Source: Rhinopithecus roxellana
Lineage: Eukaryota; Chordata; Mammalia; Primates; Cercopithecidae
NCBI RefSeq assembly: GCF_007565055.1
Contig: NC_044553.1
Span: 45,435,420-45,499,419, forward strand
DNA length: 64,000 nucleotides
Direction of reading: 5' to 3'
In this document: piece by piece, positions 23,700-36,299 of the stretch
Layout: each line of letters opens with the position of its first letter
Numbering within the stretch: the first letter of the stretch is position 1
Notes under the pieces: model-generated
Database searches by the model: none
What the model saw: only the letters and a program-made list of their open reading frames with translations
Told to the model about the DNA's origin: nothing
Position numbers and translations under genes: made by a program

Positions 23700-24850
23700 T
23701 TGTACCTTCCTGTCCAATTCTTCTATAAGATTTTTGCAAAACATTTTCATTTTGATGCAAAAAGGAAAATGCATTTGTCTGCTACTACTAAAAAGTAGCC
23801 ATCTACCAGTAGTAGTTATGTTTAAGCAAGGAGGAAGTCCTGAATTTATTTGATATTATGGAAAATATAATTAACAATTGTTGTTACACTAAGAAATCCA
23901 CACTATACAAAATGCTTATACTTTAAATGGTAAAATATACTGTGAAAAGAACTCCAAATATTTAACATCTGTGCAGCCCTGTGAGTGACATTGTGAGTGA
24001 TTAAGGCAAACGAACACCTAGAAAATCCTACTATAACCTATGGTGGTAGTACTTATTTGATATTTATGTATTTATTCTTACTCAAAGACTTCACACCTTT
24101 GGAAATAGAAACTTACACAGAAGTGGCACAATAATTCTGTGTTCCAAACTTTACATGAAGGAAATCACCTTTATCTAGAGAGGATTTTGATGTCCCTTGG
24201 CTGGCTGATCTGTGGTGATATTCTGATAATAAGGTTCTAACCCAATGGAGGACATAGTTATAGCCAAAAATCACCGGTAGATCATCCCAGAGCCTGTTCT
24301 CAGCCTAGAACCATAAAAAGACCAAATAAAAAAACCGGCAGAGAATTGATGTTTCGTTGCTGATGTGATTATCTTTGGAATAAGACCATGGGGGCATTCA
24401 ACTGCTAACACATTGGAGACTATGTAGCTAGTGTTCAAAATGTCAGGCTCTAGAGACAGCCAGATTGGATTCCAGTCCACCACTGAATAACTGTGTGACC
24501 CTAAACCTCAGCTTCCTCATCCATTAAATGGGAATGATACTAGTACTTGTATCCTATAGGTTATTGAAAATATTAAGAAAATGCCTGTGAAACATGTAGC
24601 ACAATGCCTTGAATTTCTTTCCCTCTTAATACTTCTTAGCTAATTCTGTTATTATTATTTCACATTTACAAATTCAGCTGTATATTTGTGTAAGAATTTG
24701 AAGCCCAAGAAAAGTTTCCAGGAATATCAATTTGCTAACACCTACATAATCTAATTCATATGGCTGGCTTAGCTTTCTTAGCTAAGACAGTTTTCTTAGC
24801 ATACTCAGGTGAAAAGAACCTACATAAGGCTGTGCTTAGCTTATGAATTA
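23700..24850. other. Intergenic, no gene seen
   Basis: AT-rich unique sequence with one MIR-type SINE at about 24430-24615 (TCCAGTCCACCACTGAATAA followed by the CTCAGCTTCCTCATCC core). Confidence 0.7.
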
Positions 24851-24899
24851 CAGAGTTGAGTTTTGATAAATTAATTAAACAAATTATTTAGTTGCCTAC

Positions 24900-26505
24900 T
24901 GGAGCTGCCAAATTAATCTGAAAAAATCTATCAAAAATAAATGAAGAATGATTTACAGAGTTAATGAAACTCCCAGTAAAAAATCAACAGGCTATTTTTT
25001 GGAGAAATTAACAAGCTGACTCTAAAATTTATATGGAAATACAAAGTAACTAGAACAAAAAAACTAGGAAAAGAGGGAAAACATAGGAAAAGATAGGCTA
25101 TCTAATTTCAAGACTTTCTATAAAGCCATGCTAATCGGGACAGCATGCTATTAGTATAGGAAGGAATAAATAGATTAATGAAGTATAATAAAGCATCCAT
25201 AATTTGACCCATGCTTATACAGTAAATTGATTTTCAATAAAAGTAGCTAACGCAGTCCCATGGAGAAGGGAAAGTGTTTTCAGCAAATGGTACTGAACAA
25301 CTAGAAAAAAAGGTAAATCTTGACTTCTACTTCACAAAAACATAACAGAAAAATTAACTGAATATGGATCACAGACTTAAAAATAAAAGTTAAAACTATA
25401 AAGCTTCTTCAGAGAAATATGAGAGAATATTTGCAACCTTGGGATGGGAAAAGGTTTCTTGTATACGAATACAAAACTATAAAAAATAGAATAACTATAT
25501 GTCAATAAAACTTAAAACTTCTACCCATTAAAAGAGATCATTAAGAAAATGAATGGGCAAGCCAGAGACTGGAAAAAAATGTTTGTAATAGCTGTATCTA
25601 ACAAAGGAAATGTACTCAAAATACATAAACTCGCCCAACTCAATAAAAAAAGACAAATCAATTTTTAAAATAGGCTATGGATGTAAACAAACAGGCACTT
25701 CATTAAAGAATATATATGAATGACCAATAAGCACATCAAGGAAGTTCAAATTAAAATCACAATGATATACATGTTGCAGGCATTAGAATAGTTATCTTTA
25801 AAATAGACTGAAGACACCAAACAGCAGGATGTGGGGCAACTGAAGCCCTCATATATTGCTAGTAAAAGTGTAAAACGGTACAACTATTTCATAAAAATAT
25901 TTATTATAAAGGTAAACTTACACCTACTCCATGATCTTCAATTCTACTCCCAAGTACTTAACCATAAAAAGACCAAATTTTAAAAACCAACAACAAAAAT
26001 TGTTATGCAAGAATGTTTATAGTGTCTTCATTCATAATAGTTCCAACCTGGAAAATGAAAATTGCTTTTGGAATTTCCATATTTGAAATTTTTGGAATGC
26101 AAATGTCCATCAAGATGAAAATGAACAAAAAATTTGTGGTACATTCTTACAATAAAAATATTTCTCAAAATAAAAAAGAAAACACTATCAATATATGCCA
26201 TAATATGGATAAATCTTAAAACATGCTGAGCAAAAGAAGTCAGATATAAAAGAGTGCATAATGTGTAATTTCATTTTTATAGAGCTCAAGAATAGAAAAC
26301 AAGTACTCTATAGTTATAGAAACCAGAGCAATGGTTGCTTTAGAAATGGAAGAGGGCACTGTTTATAAAGGGGCTTGAGGAAACTTTTGAAGGAAATGGA
26401 AATTTTATATAATATGTTTGGGCTATCCATGTACACACATGTCAAAACTCAGCAAACCCTACACTTAAAAATATGTGCAGGTAACTATGTATAAATTATG
26501 CAAAA
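24900..26505 (+). mobile_element. Old L1, ORF2 3' end plus 3'UTR
   Basis: Diverged sense L1 sequence. Phrases typical of the end of ORF2 are present (TATGGAAATACAAA, CAGCAAATGGTACTGAACAA, AAAGTTAAAACTATAAAGCT), then the 3'UTR with AATGTCCATCAAGATGAAAA. All frames are closed by stops, consistent with an old L1M-type element. Confidence 0.75.
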
Positions 26506-27168
26506 GTATTTATAGTTGATTTATCATCAGAAAACATGAAGGCCAGAAGGCAGTGGCATAGTGTATTTAGAGTAATAAAAGAAAAAGACTGTCAACTAAA
26601 AATTCTATAACCAGCAAAACATCCTTCAAAAATGAAGATGAAATTAAGATATTCCCAGATAAACAAAAAATGAGAGTTGTTACAACTATATCTGCCCTAC
26701 AAGACATTCTAAAGGAAATTCTTCATGGTAAAATTAAAGGACACTACACAGTAACTCTAATCCACGTGAAGAAATAAATAGGCTGATAAAGGTAACCACA
26801 TAGGTAAAAACAAAAGACAATATGCATGTATTTTTGTTTGTAACTCTTTTTTTTCCCATGGTCTGGTTGTAAAGATAACTGCATAAAGCAATAATTACAA
26901 AGCTCTGCTGATGGAGGCTATAAAATCAAAAAACAAAAATCAATTTTATATCCATACACTAGCAACAATCTGAAAATAAAATTTTAAAAATAATCCCAGT
27001 TACAACAGCAATAAAAATAATAAAATTTACAAACAAATTTAACAAAAAAAAGTAAGAAGTACAACATTTGTACACTGAAAACTGTGAACTATCATTACAG
27101 GTCATTAAAGAATATATAAAAATTAAAAATATATCCCATGTTCATGGTTTAGAAAGTTTAACACTGTT

Positions 27169-27851
27169 AAGATGGTATGGCTATTTCCATCTCCAGCACT
27201 GTGAGAGGAACCACCACCATGTCTGTGCTTCTGCAGTGGATGGTGGTGCAGAACTGCTCCAGTTTCCTGATCAAGAGGAATAAGCAGACCTACAGCACCA
27301 AATCCAGTAACCTGAAGGCCCACACTCCCTCTGCTACCAGGCCAACTCACCACAAGACTGTGGATGTGAAGCCAACAGCCGATGGCAACATTGTGGTGGT
27401 GGTCATGAAACAGAGATCAGGCCAGCAAAAGCCAGCCACCTCCTACATGCATGCAGACCACCATCGACAAGAACAACTGGGCCACTTTCAGCAGGATCAT
27501 GCACATGATCCTCAAGAACAAAGACTGCCCTGACCTGCACATGGCTGCCATCCACAGAGCCAATGCCATCCTGCACAGCCAGAGCCTGTGATGGTGAAGA
27601 GAAACAGTTTCTCAGTAATTAAGCATAGACTTCCCATGTTAACTAACAGTTCCACTCCTAGGTTTATACCCAAGAGAATTAAAAACAAGGGTCCACACAA
27701 AAACCTACCCCAGCAAGAGTGCCTGAGCCCCCATCTGCCAAAAGTAATGCCAAAAGTAATGCCTGAGCCCCCATCTGCCAAAAGTCAGATGACTATTTCC
27801 CAATCAAAAAAAAAAAAAAAAAAAAGAAGAACAGTAATAAAGATGGTATGG
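27169..27851 (+). pseudogene. RPL28P: RPL28 processed pseudogene, interrupted
   Basis: Intronless retrocopy of ribosomal protein L28, a component of the large ribosomal subunit. The ATG is at 27219 after a 5'UTR-like leader, and the start reads M-S-V-L-L-Q-W-M-V-V-Q-N-C-S-S-F-L-I-K-R, close to the RPL28 N-terminus. The frame is kept to about residue 90 (K-P-A-T-S-Y), is then lost by a small insertion in the ATGCATGCAG area, and later suffers a one-base loss before the GTGATGGTGAAGAG stretch. Near the C-terminal codons a 102-bp stretch of L1-derived sequence (27602-27703) is inserted; RPL28-like sequence resumes with CTACCCCAGCAAGAGTGCC, a TGA and a 3'UTR, which contains a 40-bp internal duplication. 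An A-tail of about 20 bases follows. Flanking 12-bp repeats AAGATGGTATGG (27169-27180 and 27840-27851) show L1-mediated insertion. Not functional. Confidence 0.92.
27602..27703 (+). repeat. 102-bp L1-derived insert in the RPL28 retrocopy
   Basis: Matches 29604-29705 over 102 positions without gaps and with three differences by eye. The downstream copy sits in continuous L1 3'UTR, so it is the likely source. Both junctions show short shared bases (AAAC on the left, AAAA on the right). Confidence 0.9.
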
Positions 27852-28301
27852 TAAGCAGAATAATGACTCATCAAAGATATCCACATTCCAACTCCTGGAA
27901 CCTGTTAAAATGTTAATTTATGTGGCAAAAGAGAATTTGTAGATGTGATTACGTTAAGGACCTTGATGGGGGGACTGGTACTGGATTGCCTGGATGAGCC
28001 CAGTCTGATCACATGGGTCCTTAAAAGTAGGGAATCTTTTCCAGCTGTGGGAAGGAGGTGTGACTTCAGAAGTGAGAACCAGAGAAATAGCAGCCTGTGA
28101 AGGACTTGGCTTGCCATTGTCTTGGAAGATGGAGAAGGTTCTGGTAAGCCAAGGAGCGAGGGTAGCCTCTCGAGTGGCCAGGAAGGATGCTGTTAAGAGC
28201 CATGTGGGACTTCTGACCTACAATATTATAAGATAAAATTTGTTGTTTTAAGCCACTTCATTGGTACTAATTTGTTACAAAAGTCATAGAAAGCTAATGC
28301 A
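27847..28301 (+). mobile_element. MLT1-like MaLR solo LTR
   Basis: About 455 bp with MaLR-type wording: TAAGCAGAATAATG near the start, GGAACCTGTTAAAATGTTAA, GATGTGATTACGTTAAGGA, and a tail with TTGTTTTAAGCCACTTCATT and AGCTAATGCA. It is flanked by GATGG at 27842-27846 and 28302-28306, a 5-bp target-site duplication inside the L1. The exact subfamily is uncertain. Confidence 0.68.
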
Positions 28302-28944
28302 GATGGCAATACATCCAGATTCATATACGGATTCAATGCAATCCCTGTTAAAAATCCCAGCTTTGATTTTAAAGAAGTTGACGAGCTGATCATAAAATTC
28401 ATATGGAAATGCAAAGGATGAAGAATAGCCAAAACTTTGTCTTTAAAAAGGACAAAGGCAGATGACTCAGACCTCCTAATTTTACAACTCAGTACATAGC
28501 TGCAATAATCAAGACAGTGTGAATACAGACAGACATTTAGAACAATGAAATAGAATTAGGAGTCTAGAAATAAATCCATAAGTCTATGAACAGTTGGTTT
28601 TCAACAGGGTTGCCAAGGCAATTCAGTGGGGGAAAGAACGGGCTTTTCAACAAATGGTGCTGGGAAAACTGGATTTCCACACGCAAAAGAATGAATTTGG
28701 ACCCATACCTCACAATATATGTGAAAACTAACTCAAAAAGAATCAAAGACCATAAATATAAAAGTTAAAACTATAAAATGCTTAGAAGAAACATAGGCAT
28801 AAATCTTTTGTCCTTAGTTTAGGTAATGGCTTCTTAGATATGACACTAAAGCATCGTCAACAAAAGAAAAAAATAGATAAGTTGGACTTCAACAAAATTA
28901 AAACTTTTATGTTTCAAAGGACATCATCCAGAACGTGAAAAGAT

Positions 28945-29240
28945 GGCCAGGCACAGTGGCTCACGCCTGTAATCCCAGCACTTTGGGAGACCAAGGCAAG
29001 TGGATCACTTGAGGCCAGGAGTTCGAGACTAGCCTGGCCAACATGGAGAAACCTTGTCTCTACTAAAATACAAAAAAACAGCCAGGTGTGGTGGCACACG
29101 CCTATAATCCTAGCTACTCAGGAGGCTGAGGCATGAGAATTTCTTGAATCTGGGAGGTGAAGGCAGTGCACCAAGATAGCACCACTGCACTCCAGCCTGG
29201 GCGACAGAGCAAGACTCTGTCTCAAAAAAAAAAAAAAAAA
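28945..29240 (+). repeat. Alu element
   Basis: Full-length sense Alu inside the second L1, flanked by GTGAAAAGA at 28934-28943 and again at 29242-29250. AluS-like by eye. Confidence 0.92.
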
Positions 29241-30329
29241 AGTGAAAAGACGACCCATAGAATGGGTGATAATATGTGCAAATCATCTCTGATAAGGAAC
29301 GCATATTAATATTAATAATATATTTAAAAACTCTTACAACTCAACAATAAAAGGACAAATAATCCAATTTAAAAATGGGCAAAGGACTTAAACAGACATT
29401 TAGAACTTAGAAACACTTACAAAGATGCTTAAAGTAATAATCAGAGAGATGCAAATCAAAACCATAATGAGATGCCATTTCACACCTACTTGGATGGTTA
29501 TAATGTTTTTAAATGAACGATAACAAGTGTTAGTGAGGATATTGAGAAACTTGGTCCTTTGTATATTACTGTTCAAAATGTAGAATAATGCAGCTGTTTT
29601 AGAAAACAGTTTCTCAGTAATTAAGCATAGACTTCCCATGTTAACTAACAGTTCCACTCCTAGCTTTATACCCAAGAGAAATGAAAACAAGGGTCCACAC
29701 AAAAATATATGCATAAATGTTCAGCATTATAGCATAATAGTGAAAATATAGCAGTATTATTCATAACTGTGAAGAAAGTGGAAGCCATCCAAATGTCCAT
29801 CAACTGATGAATAGATAAATAAAATGTAATATCTCTATACAAGGGAATATCATTCAGCCATAAAATGAATGGAGCACTGATACATGATATAACGAGGATA
29901 AACTTTGAAAACTTTATGCTAAGTGAAAAAAGTCAGAGACAAAAGGCCACGTATGTGTAATTCCACTTACCTGAAATGTCCAAAACAGGCAAGTCTACAG
30001 AGACAGAAAATAGATGAGTGGTTGTCAATGGTCAGGGAGAAGGGAAAATGGGAGTGCCTGCTATTGGTTATAGAGTTTCTTTTAACATTTTTTAAACTAA
30101 AAAATGTTAGAAATATTATTTAAAAAAAAAAAAAAGAGATGGAGAAATAAAGCCCACTACAATGATACCTCTTGGAGACAACGAGAATCTTGAAGTGATG
30201 AAAATGTTCTGGTTGGACCACGATGCTGATTTCACACATTCATGCATAATCCAAAAACCCCTGAAATGTACACTTTAAAAAGGTAAATTTTATGGTATAT
30301 GAATCCTTTCTTGGTTAAAAAAGAAAAAA

Positions 30330-33300
30330 AAAGAATGTTGTAGCCATTTGAGAAACAATCTGGAAGTACTTAGTGTTGCTAAATATGTGTATTCCTGTGA
30401 CTCAGCAATCTCACTGCCTATACACTTCTGATAATCAGATCCACATGGGCATATGCGTGGGGATATTTATTGTGTTGTTTTTGGCAGCGGGATACTAGAG
30501 GCAACCTAGAGTCCATTACTAGGGGAATAGATATGTGAAAGGAGGAGAATGCACACTCTGTGACAGCATGTAACAGCTAACTTCAATGAGCCAGACAGAC
30601 ATTCTGTATTGCAAATAGATCACAGAAACAGTGATGGGCTTAAAGAAAAAAGAAAGTGAGGGACTGAACAAGGCCTATAACAAGTAAAACTTATGTAAAT
30701 TAGAAATACATAAATACAATATATTCTTCAATGATGCATGCAAATGTAAGAACATAGCACCTTATAATGGCTACCAATGGTGGGCAGTGGCGGGGAAAAG
30801 GAGTAAACACCCAGGATGAAGCGGGAAAAAATAAAGTAAAATAGGATAAAATCAAGCACATGCAAATGTTGATAATGTGCCATGAATGAGGGGGTATAAA
30901 TAACCCAACTCTCTGCCTTTGAAACCCAAAGGGAGAAAGATAAGAAGGATAAGAAGAAGGAAAGGCAAGAGGGAATGAGGGAAGAAAGACATAGATACCC
31001 TCCAAAATTTTTAACAGAGATGGCCTCCGGAAGGTGCGATTGTAGTGGGGTTTCTGTACCTTTAAAAAAAAAAAAAAAAAAAAAAAGGTTTTTTAACATT
31101 TCTTAGTTTTAAATGGTTAAGAAATGCCAAAAGTTTTAGATGGCTTTTGAGTGGCATTTAAGGATAGCCAGAGAATTATAATCAGTACCATTCCCTTAGG
31201 TCATTAGAGCAGATTAAAAATGACTGCGCTGTGAAGTGTAACCCATCACTCTCTCTCTCCATTCTTCTCAGATACGTTCTTGCCTTAAACTGGCATTTTG
31301 AATACTCAGAGAGTCACTAGTGACCTGGATTCTACTCTGTGTGGTTGAATATTGTCACCCTGCTGAAAGAAGGGCATCTGATGGGTTTCTGACCAATAAG
31401 GCCATCTCTCAAAAGACTTGAAATCAGTAAGAGAAAGGTTCTCCAGGATTTAAGTCAGGACTAGCCAAGTAACAGAATGGGATGAGCAAGTGTCAGGAAT
31501 CTTAGACATTCTCCTGGAGAACATCTTAGTACCTTGCTTGGCTCCCTGTTGGGGCAACACAGTAACCTCCACTGCTGGGGCCACCTAATGCAACTTGTAG
31601 ATTCAACTTAGACCCAAGATCTGGTATTACCTACTTTAGAAGGGGGATTTTAGGAATGCTGAGTCTAGCACTTTCTGGTTTCTCATTGTGTCTGTCTTGT
31701 AGTTGGCTCCATGACTTGGTACCCAGTCCGTGCTAGTATGATTGTATTTCATTTTCCTTCCTGCTGCCCAGGTTCTCCCATGACTGAGGTGCTCTTCTGC
31801 TTGTCCAAGTCAATCTAAACCTAGATCCCATGACTTCTTCAGGTTGCCTGGTTTTCTACTTCATTCTGGCAGAGCTAAGTGACATCTAGGCTTGGCCCAA
31901 CACAGTCCTGGAGATGACAGACCTATAAAAAGTTGGTGCATGGGGCCTATAAGCCAGGAGAAATGTGAAAAGTGGCCACAGTGGGCTTGTCTGACACCAG
32001 TTGGAGCCCCAAATGGGTTGAGCTGTGTAAAATATGGGAGGGACACAAAGGGTGTGAGTTGGGCATGGATGGGGATTGGGGGACACATTGTAATTAACAT
32101 TTTGAGAAAGAAGAGCAAAAGAAAAGGGATAAGGCTACAGTTCTGGGCAGATGGTTATTATGAACAGATGGCAGGCAGAAAGAGCACTATTTTTATTTTT
32201 GCTATATTCTTCAACGTAGTACCATAAGATTGGGGATAAGCATGTAGTCTTCAAATTTTCAGAGAAGTGAAAAGAAAGAGGTCCATTTCACAGACTACAA
32301 ATTGAGGAACAACTTACTATTACAACAATATAGCAATAACAGTAATGAGCTTTAACAGTCATTAAGTGTTTATTACATGCTGGGTATCCTGTTAAGCGCA
32401 TTCCACATTTTATTTTGTAATCATCACGTGAAACCCATGAAAAATGTATTAATTTCCTCATTTTACAGATGAGGAAACTGAGTATCAGAGAAGTTGAGTA
32501 TCTTGCCTTAGTTCCCTATGAAAATAACCAGGATTTCAACCCAGGTGTGTTTGACTTCCAAACTTGTGTTCTTCAAACTCTAAAACAAATTATTCATGAT
32601 TGTGTAGGAAATAAAGTGGTGTGCATTAGCCACTCACATAAGTGGGTTAACAGCCAGTCATGTCACACTAAATTTGCTTTATTCAACAATTTTACTCTGA
32701 AAGTTCAGGGAAAGGCTAGAGAGCTGACTTCTATGCTGAAGTCAAGGGGAATTCTCCACAATGCTTTCACGTAACAAAGGAAGAAAAGCAATTTGGTGGA
32801 CAACAGACTAGACATACTTGAGGTGGAATGACCATTTCCTAAAGGTGTTGTATAGTCAATGGATAGAAACCTACTCAGCAGGAGATCTTCAATGCTCTGC
32901 TGAAGGACTTTGAATTTGCCAGGTCCTGCTCAGTATGTAGGCATATTTGTCAAATTGCAGAAAACACAGGAACAATTATTATGTTAGAGGATATATTAAC
33001 ATTTTTTTTTCAAATCTCATCAAGCTGGAATGATGAGTCACAACAGACAAGATAAAAATTATCAAGAAAAATAATATAAAATCTGTTATTTAGGTCCGTA
33101 GCAACATTTAGAAAAAAACTGGGAAGAAAGAACCAAACAGCAGTCCTGTGACAAGTGCTGGGGATTTATAGTTGGCTACACAGTCAATCTGATGATATGA
33201 TTGCTAAATGTAAACTAGATCCAGGACTGGGTTAACAATGTCAGAATGAACAGAGGCACTATTCCTTCCACCCTCAACACTACACAGACTCATTTTGATC

Positions 33301-33339
33301 CTAGGAATATTTTTTAGAGGGTGGTTTCAGTTATATATT
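30330..33339. other. Intergenic, no gene seen
   Basis: 30340-30700 still looks L1-like. An A-run lies at 31062-31086. A MIR-type SINE lies near 32340-32570 (CATTTTACAGATGAGGAAAC). The open frames here, up to 123 residues, are low-complexity or chance frames. Confidence 0.7.
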
Positions 33340-33687
33340 TGATATGGTTTTGGCTCCACCCAAATCTCATCTTGAATTGTACTCCCATAATTCCCACATG
33401 TTATGGGAGGGATCCAGTAAGAGATAATTTGAATCATGGGGGCACTTTCCCCCATACCGTTCTTGTTGTAGTGAGTCCCTCTGACAAGAACTGATGGTTT
33501 TATCAAGAGTTTTCGCTTTTGCATCTTCCTCATTTTCTCTTACTGCTGCCATGTAAAATGTGCCTCTTGCCTCCCACCATGATTCTGAGGCCTCCCCAGT
33601 CATGTGGAACTGTAAGTCTAATTAAACCTCTTTTTCTTCCCAGTCTCGGGTATGTCTTTATCAGCAGCATGAAAACAGACTAATACA
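33340..33687 (+). repeat. MST-type (MaLR) LTR at the 5' side
   Basis: Starts TGATATGGTTTTGGCTCC, contains CAAATCTCATCTTGAATTGT and GAGGCCTCCCCAGTCATGTG, carries an ATTAAA signal near 33621, and ends ...GACTAATACA directly before the primer binding site. This wording is that of MaLR MST/THE1 LTRs, unlike the MLT2-type LTR at the other end. Confidence 0.85.
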
Positions 33688-34059
33688 GATTTTGGTACCA
33701 GGAGTGGTTCTAGAGGAACAGAATATTAAGGATGGAGTTCTTTTGCTGGTTTGGGGGTTTCTGGAGTTGGCTGCTTTATATGATTAGACCCAGAAATACT
33801 AAGGACTCTACTTCTAATTGTATGGAGAACACTGCTAGTCCTTGGCATAAACTGTTTAGTGAGTTCCTAGAAGTGAAACTGGTAGGAAGCCTACTGCATT
33901 CCTACTCAACTTATATAAAGAGAAAACTTCTAGACCAAATGGACAAAAGACTAATTTGAATTATAAAAAGGAGAATCACGACCCAATCAATTTCCAGACT
34001 TGAGCCAGTTTACAGACCCAGACACCCTTGAATGAAAGGGAGGTTGGGTCCCCTTGAGG

Positions 34060-34480
34060 AAGGATCCCACTACATTATTGACAATTTATGCACTGAAAGT
34101 TTTTCTCATCCTCCCCCAAGGAGACCTCTGGCCTTTTACCAGGGTAACTGTGCACTGGGGAAAGGGAAATGATCAGACATTTTGGGGACTACTGGACACT
34201 GGCTCTGAGCTGATGTTGATTCCAGGGGACCCAAAACATCATTGTGGTCCTCCGGTTAAAGCAGGGGCTTAAGGAGGTCAGATAATTAATAGAGTTTTAG
34301 CTCAGGTCTAACTTACAGTAGGTCCAGGGGGTCCCCAGACTCAGCCTGTGGTCATTTCCCCAGTGCCAGAATGCATAATTGGCATAGACATACTTAGCAG
34401 CTGGCAGAAGCCCCACATTGGCTCCCCAACAGGTAGGGTGAGGGCTATTATGGTGGGAAAGGCCAAATGGATGCCATTAG
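34060..34480 (+). pseudogene. ERV-L protease remnant
   Basis: Aspartic protease of the pol polyprotein. The active-site triad D-T-G is visible at 34195-34203 in the context L-L-D-T-G-S-E. The frame closes at 34270-34272; similarity continues in another frame as far as the I-G-I-D-I motif near 34380. Non-functional. Confidence 0.8.
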
Positions 34481-34499
34481 AGCTGCCTCCACCTAAAAA

Positions 34500-35420
34500 A
34501 AACAAGTAAATCAAAAACAATATTGCATCCCTGGAGGGATTATGGAGATCAGTGCCACCATCAAGGACTTGAAAGACACAGGGGTAATGATTCCCACCAC
34601 ATCCCCACTCAACTGTCCCATTTGCCCTGGGCAGAAGACAGATGGATCTTGGAGAATGACAGTGGATGATCGTAAGCTTAACCAAGTGGTGAGTCCAGCT
34701 GCGGCTGCTGTACCAGATGTGGTTGCATTGCTTGAGCACATTAACACATCTCCTGGCACCTGGTATGCAGCCATTGACTTGGCAAATGCCTTTTTCTCCA
34801 TTCCTGTCCATAAGGCCCACCAGAAGCAACTTACCTTCAGCTGGCAAGGCCAGCAATATACCTAGTGTCCTATCTTATGGGTATATCAGCTCTCCGGCTT
34901 GGTGTCATAATCTTATTCAGAGAGACCTTGACCACTTTTCACTTACACAAGATATGACACCGGTCCATTACATTGATGACATTATGCTCATTTGATCCAG
35001 TGAGCAAGAAGTAACAGACACAGTGGACTTACTGGTGAGACATTTGCGTGCCAGAGGATGGGAAATAAACCCAACTAAATTTCAGGGAACTTCTACCTCA
35101 TCAAAATTTCTAGTGGTCCGGTGGTGTGGGGTCTGTCGAGATACTCCTTCCAAGGTGAAGGATAAGTTACTGCATTTGGCCCCTCCTACAACCAAGAAAG
35201 GCACAACGCCTAGTGGGTCTGCTTGGATTTTGGAGGCAACACATTCCTCATTTGGGTGTCTTACTCCGGCCCATACATTGGGTGACCCAAAAGGCTGCCA
35301 GTTTTGGGTGGGGTCCAGGAGAAGGCTCTGCAACAGGTTCAGGTTGCTGTGCAAGCTGCTCTGCCACGTAGGCCATATAACCCAGCAGATCCAATGGTGC
35401 TGGAGGTATGACTGATAGGG
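34500..35420 (+). pseudogene. ERV-L reverse transcriptase remnant
   Basis: Polymerase domain of pol. W-R-M-T-V-D and the block I-D-L-A-N-A-F-F-S-I-P mark the palm; the catalytic motif Y-I-D-D lies at 34969-34980. Stops interrupt the frame (for example at 34863-34865 and 34993-34995) and the thumb/connection part needs several frameshifts. Open frames on the minus strand here, up to 171 residues, are shadows. Confidence 0.85.
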
Positions 35421-35859
35421 ATGCTGTTGGGAGCCTTGGGCAGGCCTCCAAAGGTGAATCACAGTGGAGGCCTCCAGGATTTTGGAGCAAGGCCCTGCCA
35501 TCTTCTGCAGACAGGCAAAAGAGACAACTTCTGCTTGTTATTCTTCTCTTCTGCAGAAGAGACAACTTTGGCTTGTTATTGGGCTTTGGTGTACACTGAA
35601 CATTTGACTATGGGTCATCAAGTCACCATGTGACCTAAACTGCTTATTATGAACTGGGTGCTTTCTGACCCATCTAACCATAAAGTGGGTCATGCGCAGC
35701 AGCATTCCATCATCAAAGGAAGTGGTATACACATGATCAGGCTCAAGCAGGTCCTGAAGGCACAAACAAGTTACATGAGGAAGTAACTTAAATGTCCATG
35801 GTCGCCACTCCTGCCATCCTGCCTTCTCTCCCCCAGCCTGCACTGATGGCCTCGTGAGG

Positions 35860-36290
35860 AGTTCAGTTGGCAGAGGAAGAGAAGACTAGGGCTTGGTTCA
35901 CAGATGGTTCTGCACGATATGCAGGCACCACCTGAAAGTGGACAGCTGCAGCACTACAGCCCCTTTCTAGGACATCTCTGAAAGACGACGGTGAAGGGAA
36001 ATCTTCCCAGTGGGCAGAACTTCAAGAAGTGTGCCTGGTTGTGCACTTTGCATGGAAAGTGAAATGGCCAGATGTGCGATTATATACTGATTCATGGGCT
36101 GTAGCCAATGGTTTCACTGGATGGTCAAGGACTCCGAAGAAGCATGATTGGAAAATTGGTGACAAAGAAATTTGGGGAACAGGTATGTGGATAGACCTGA
36201 GTGGTCAAAAACTGTGAAGAAATTTGTATCCCATGTGAGTGCTCACCAACAGGTGACCTCAGCAGAGGAAGATTTTAATAATCAAGTGGA
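35860..36290 (+). pseudogene. ERV-L RNase H remnant
   Basis: RNase H domain of pol. F-T-D-G-S at about 35900-35914 and L-Y-T-D-S-W-A-V-A near 36079 carry acidic residues of the active site. The intervening sequence has frameshifts. Confidence 0.75.
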
Positions 36291-36299
36291 TAGGATGAC

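Larger units (their letters stand above)
26515..30330 (+). mobile_element. Second old L1, split by later insertions
   Basis: Sense L1 remnant in pieces. 26515-26880 resembles the ORF1 end and ORF1/ORF2 junction; 26890-27168 jumps to late ORF2, so most of ORF2 is deleted. After an interruption by an LTR and an RPL28 retrocopy (27169-28306) the late ORF2 resumes (GATTCAATGCAATCCCTGTT), followed by CAACAAATGGTGCTGGGAAA, an Alu insertion at 28945-29240, and the 3'UTR to about 30330. Frames are closed. Confidence 0.72.

Noticed and set aside
27068..27533. Functional RPL28-like gene
   Set aside because: The frame is broken, the C-terminus is interrupted by L1 sequence, and A-tail plus TSDs show a processed pseudogene.
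34341..34856. 171-residue minus-strand open frame
   Set aside because: Antisense shadow of the ERV-L protease and reverse transcriptase region.
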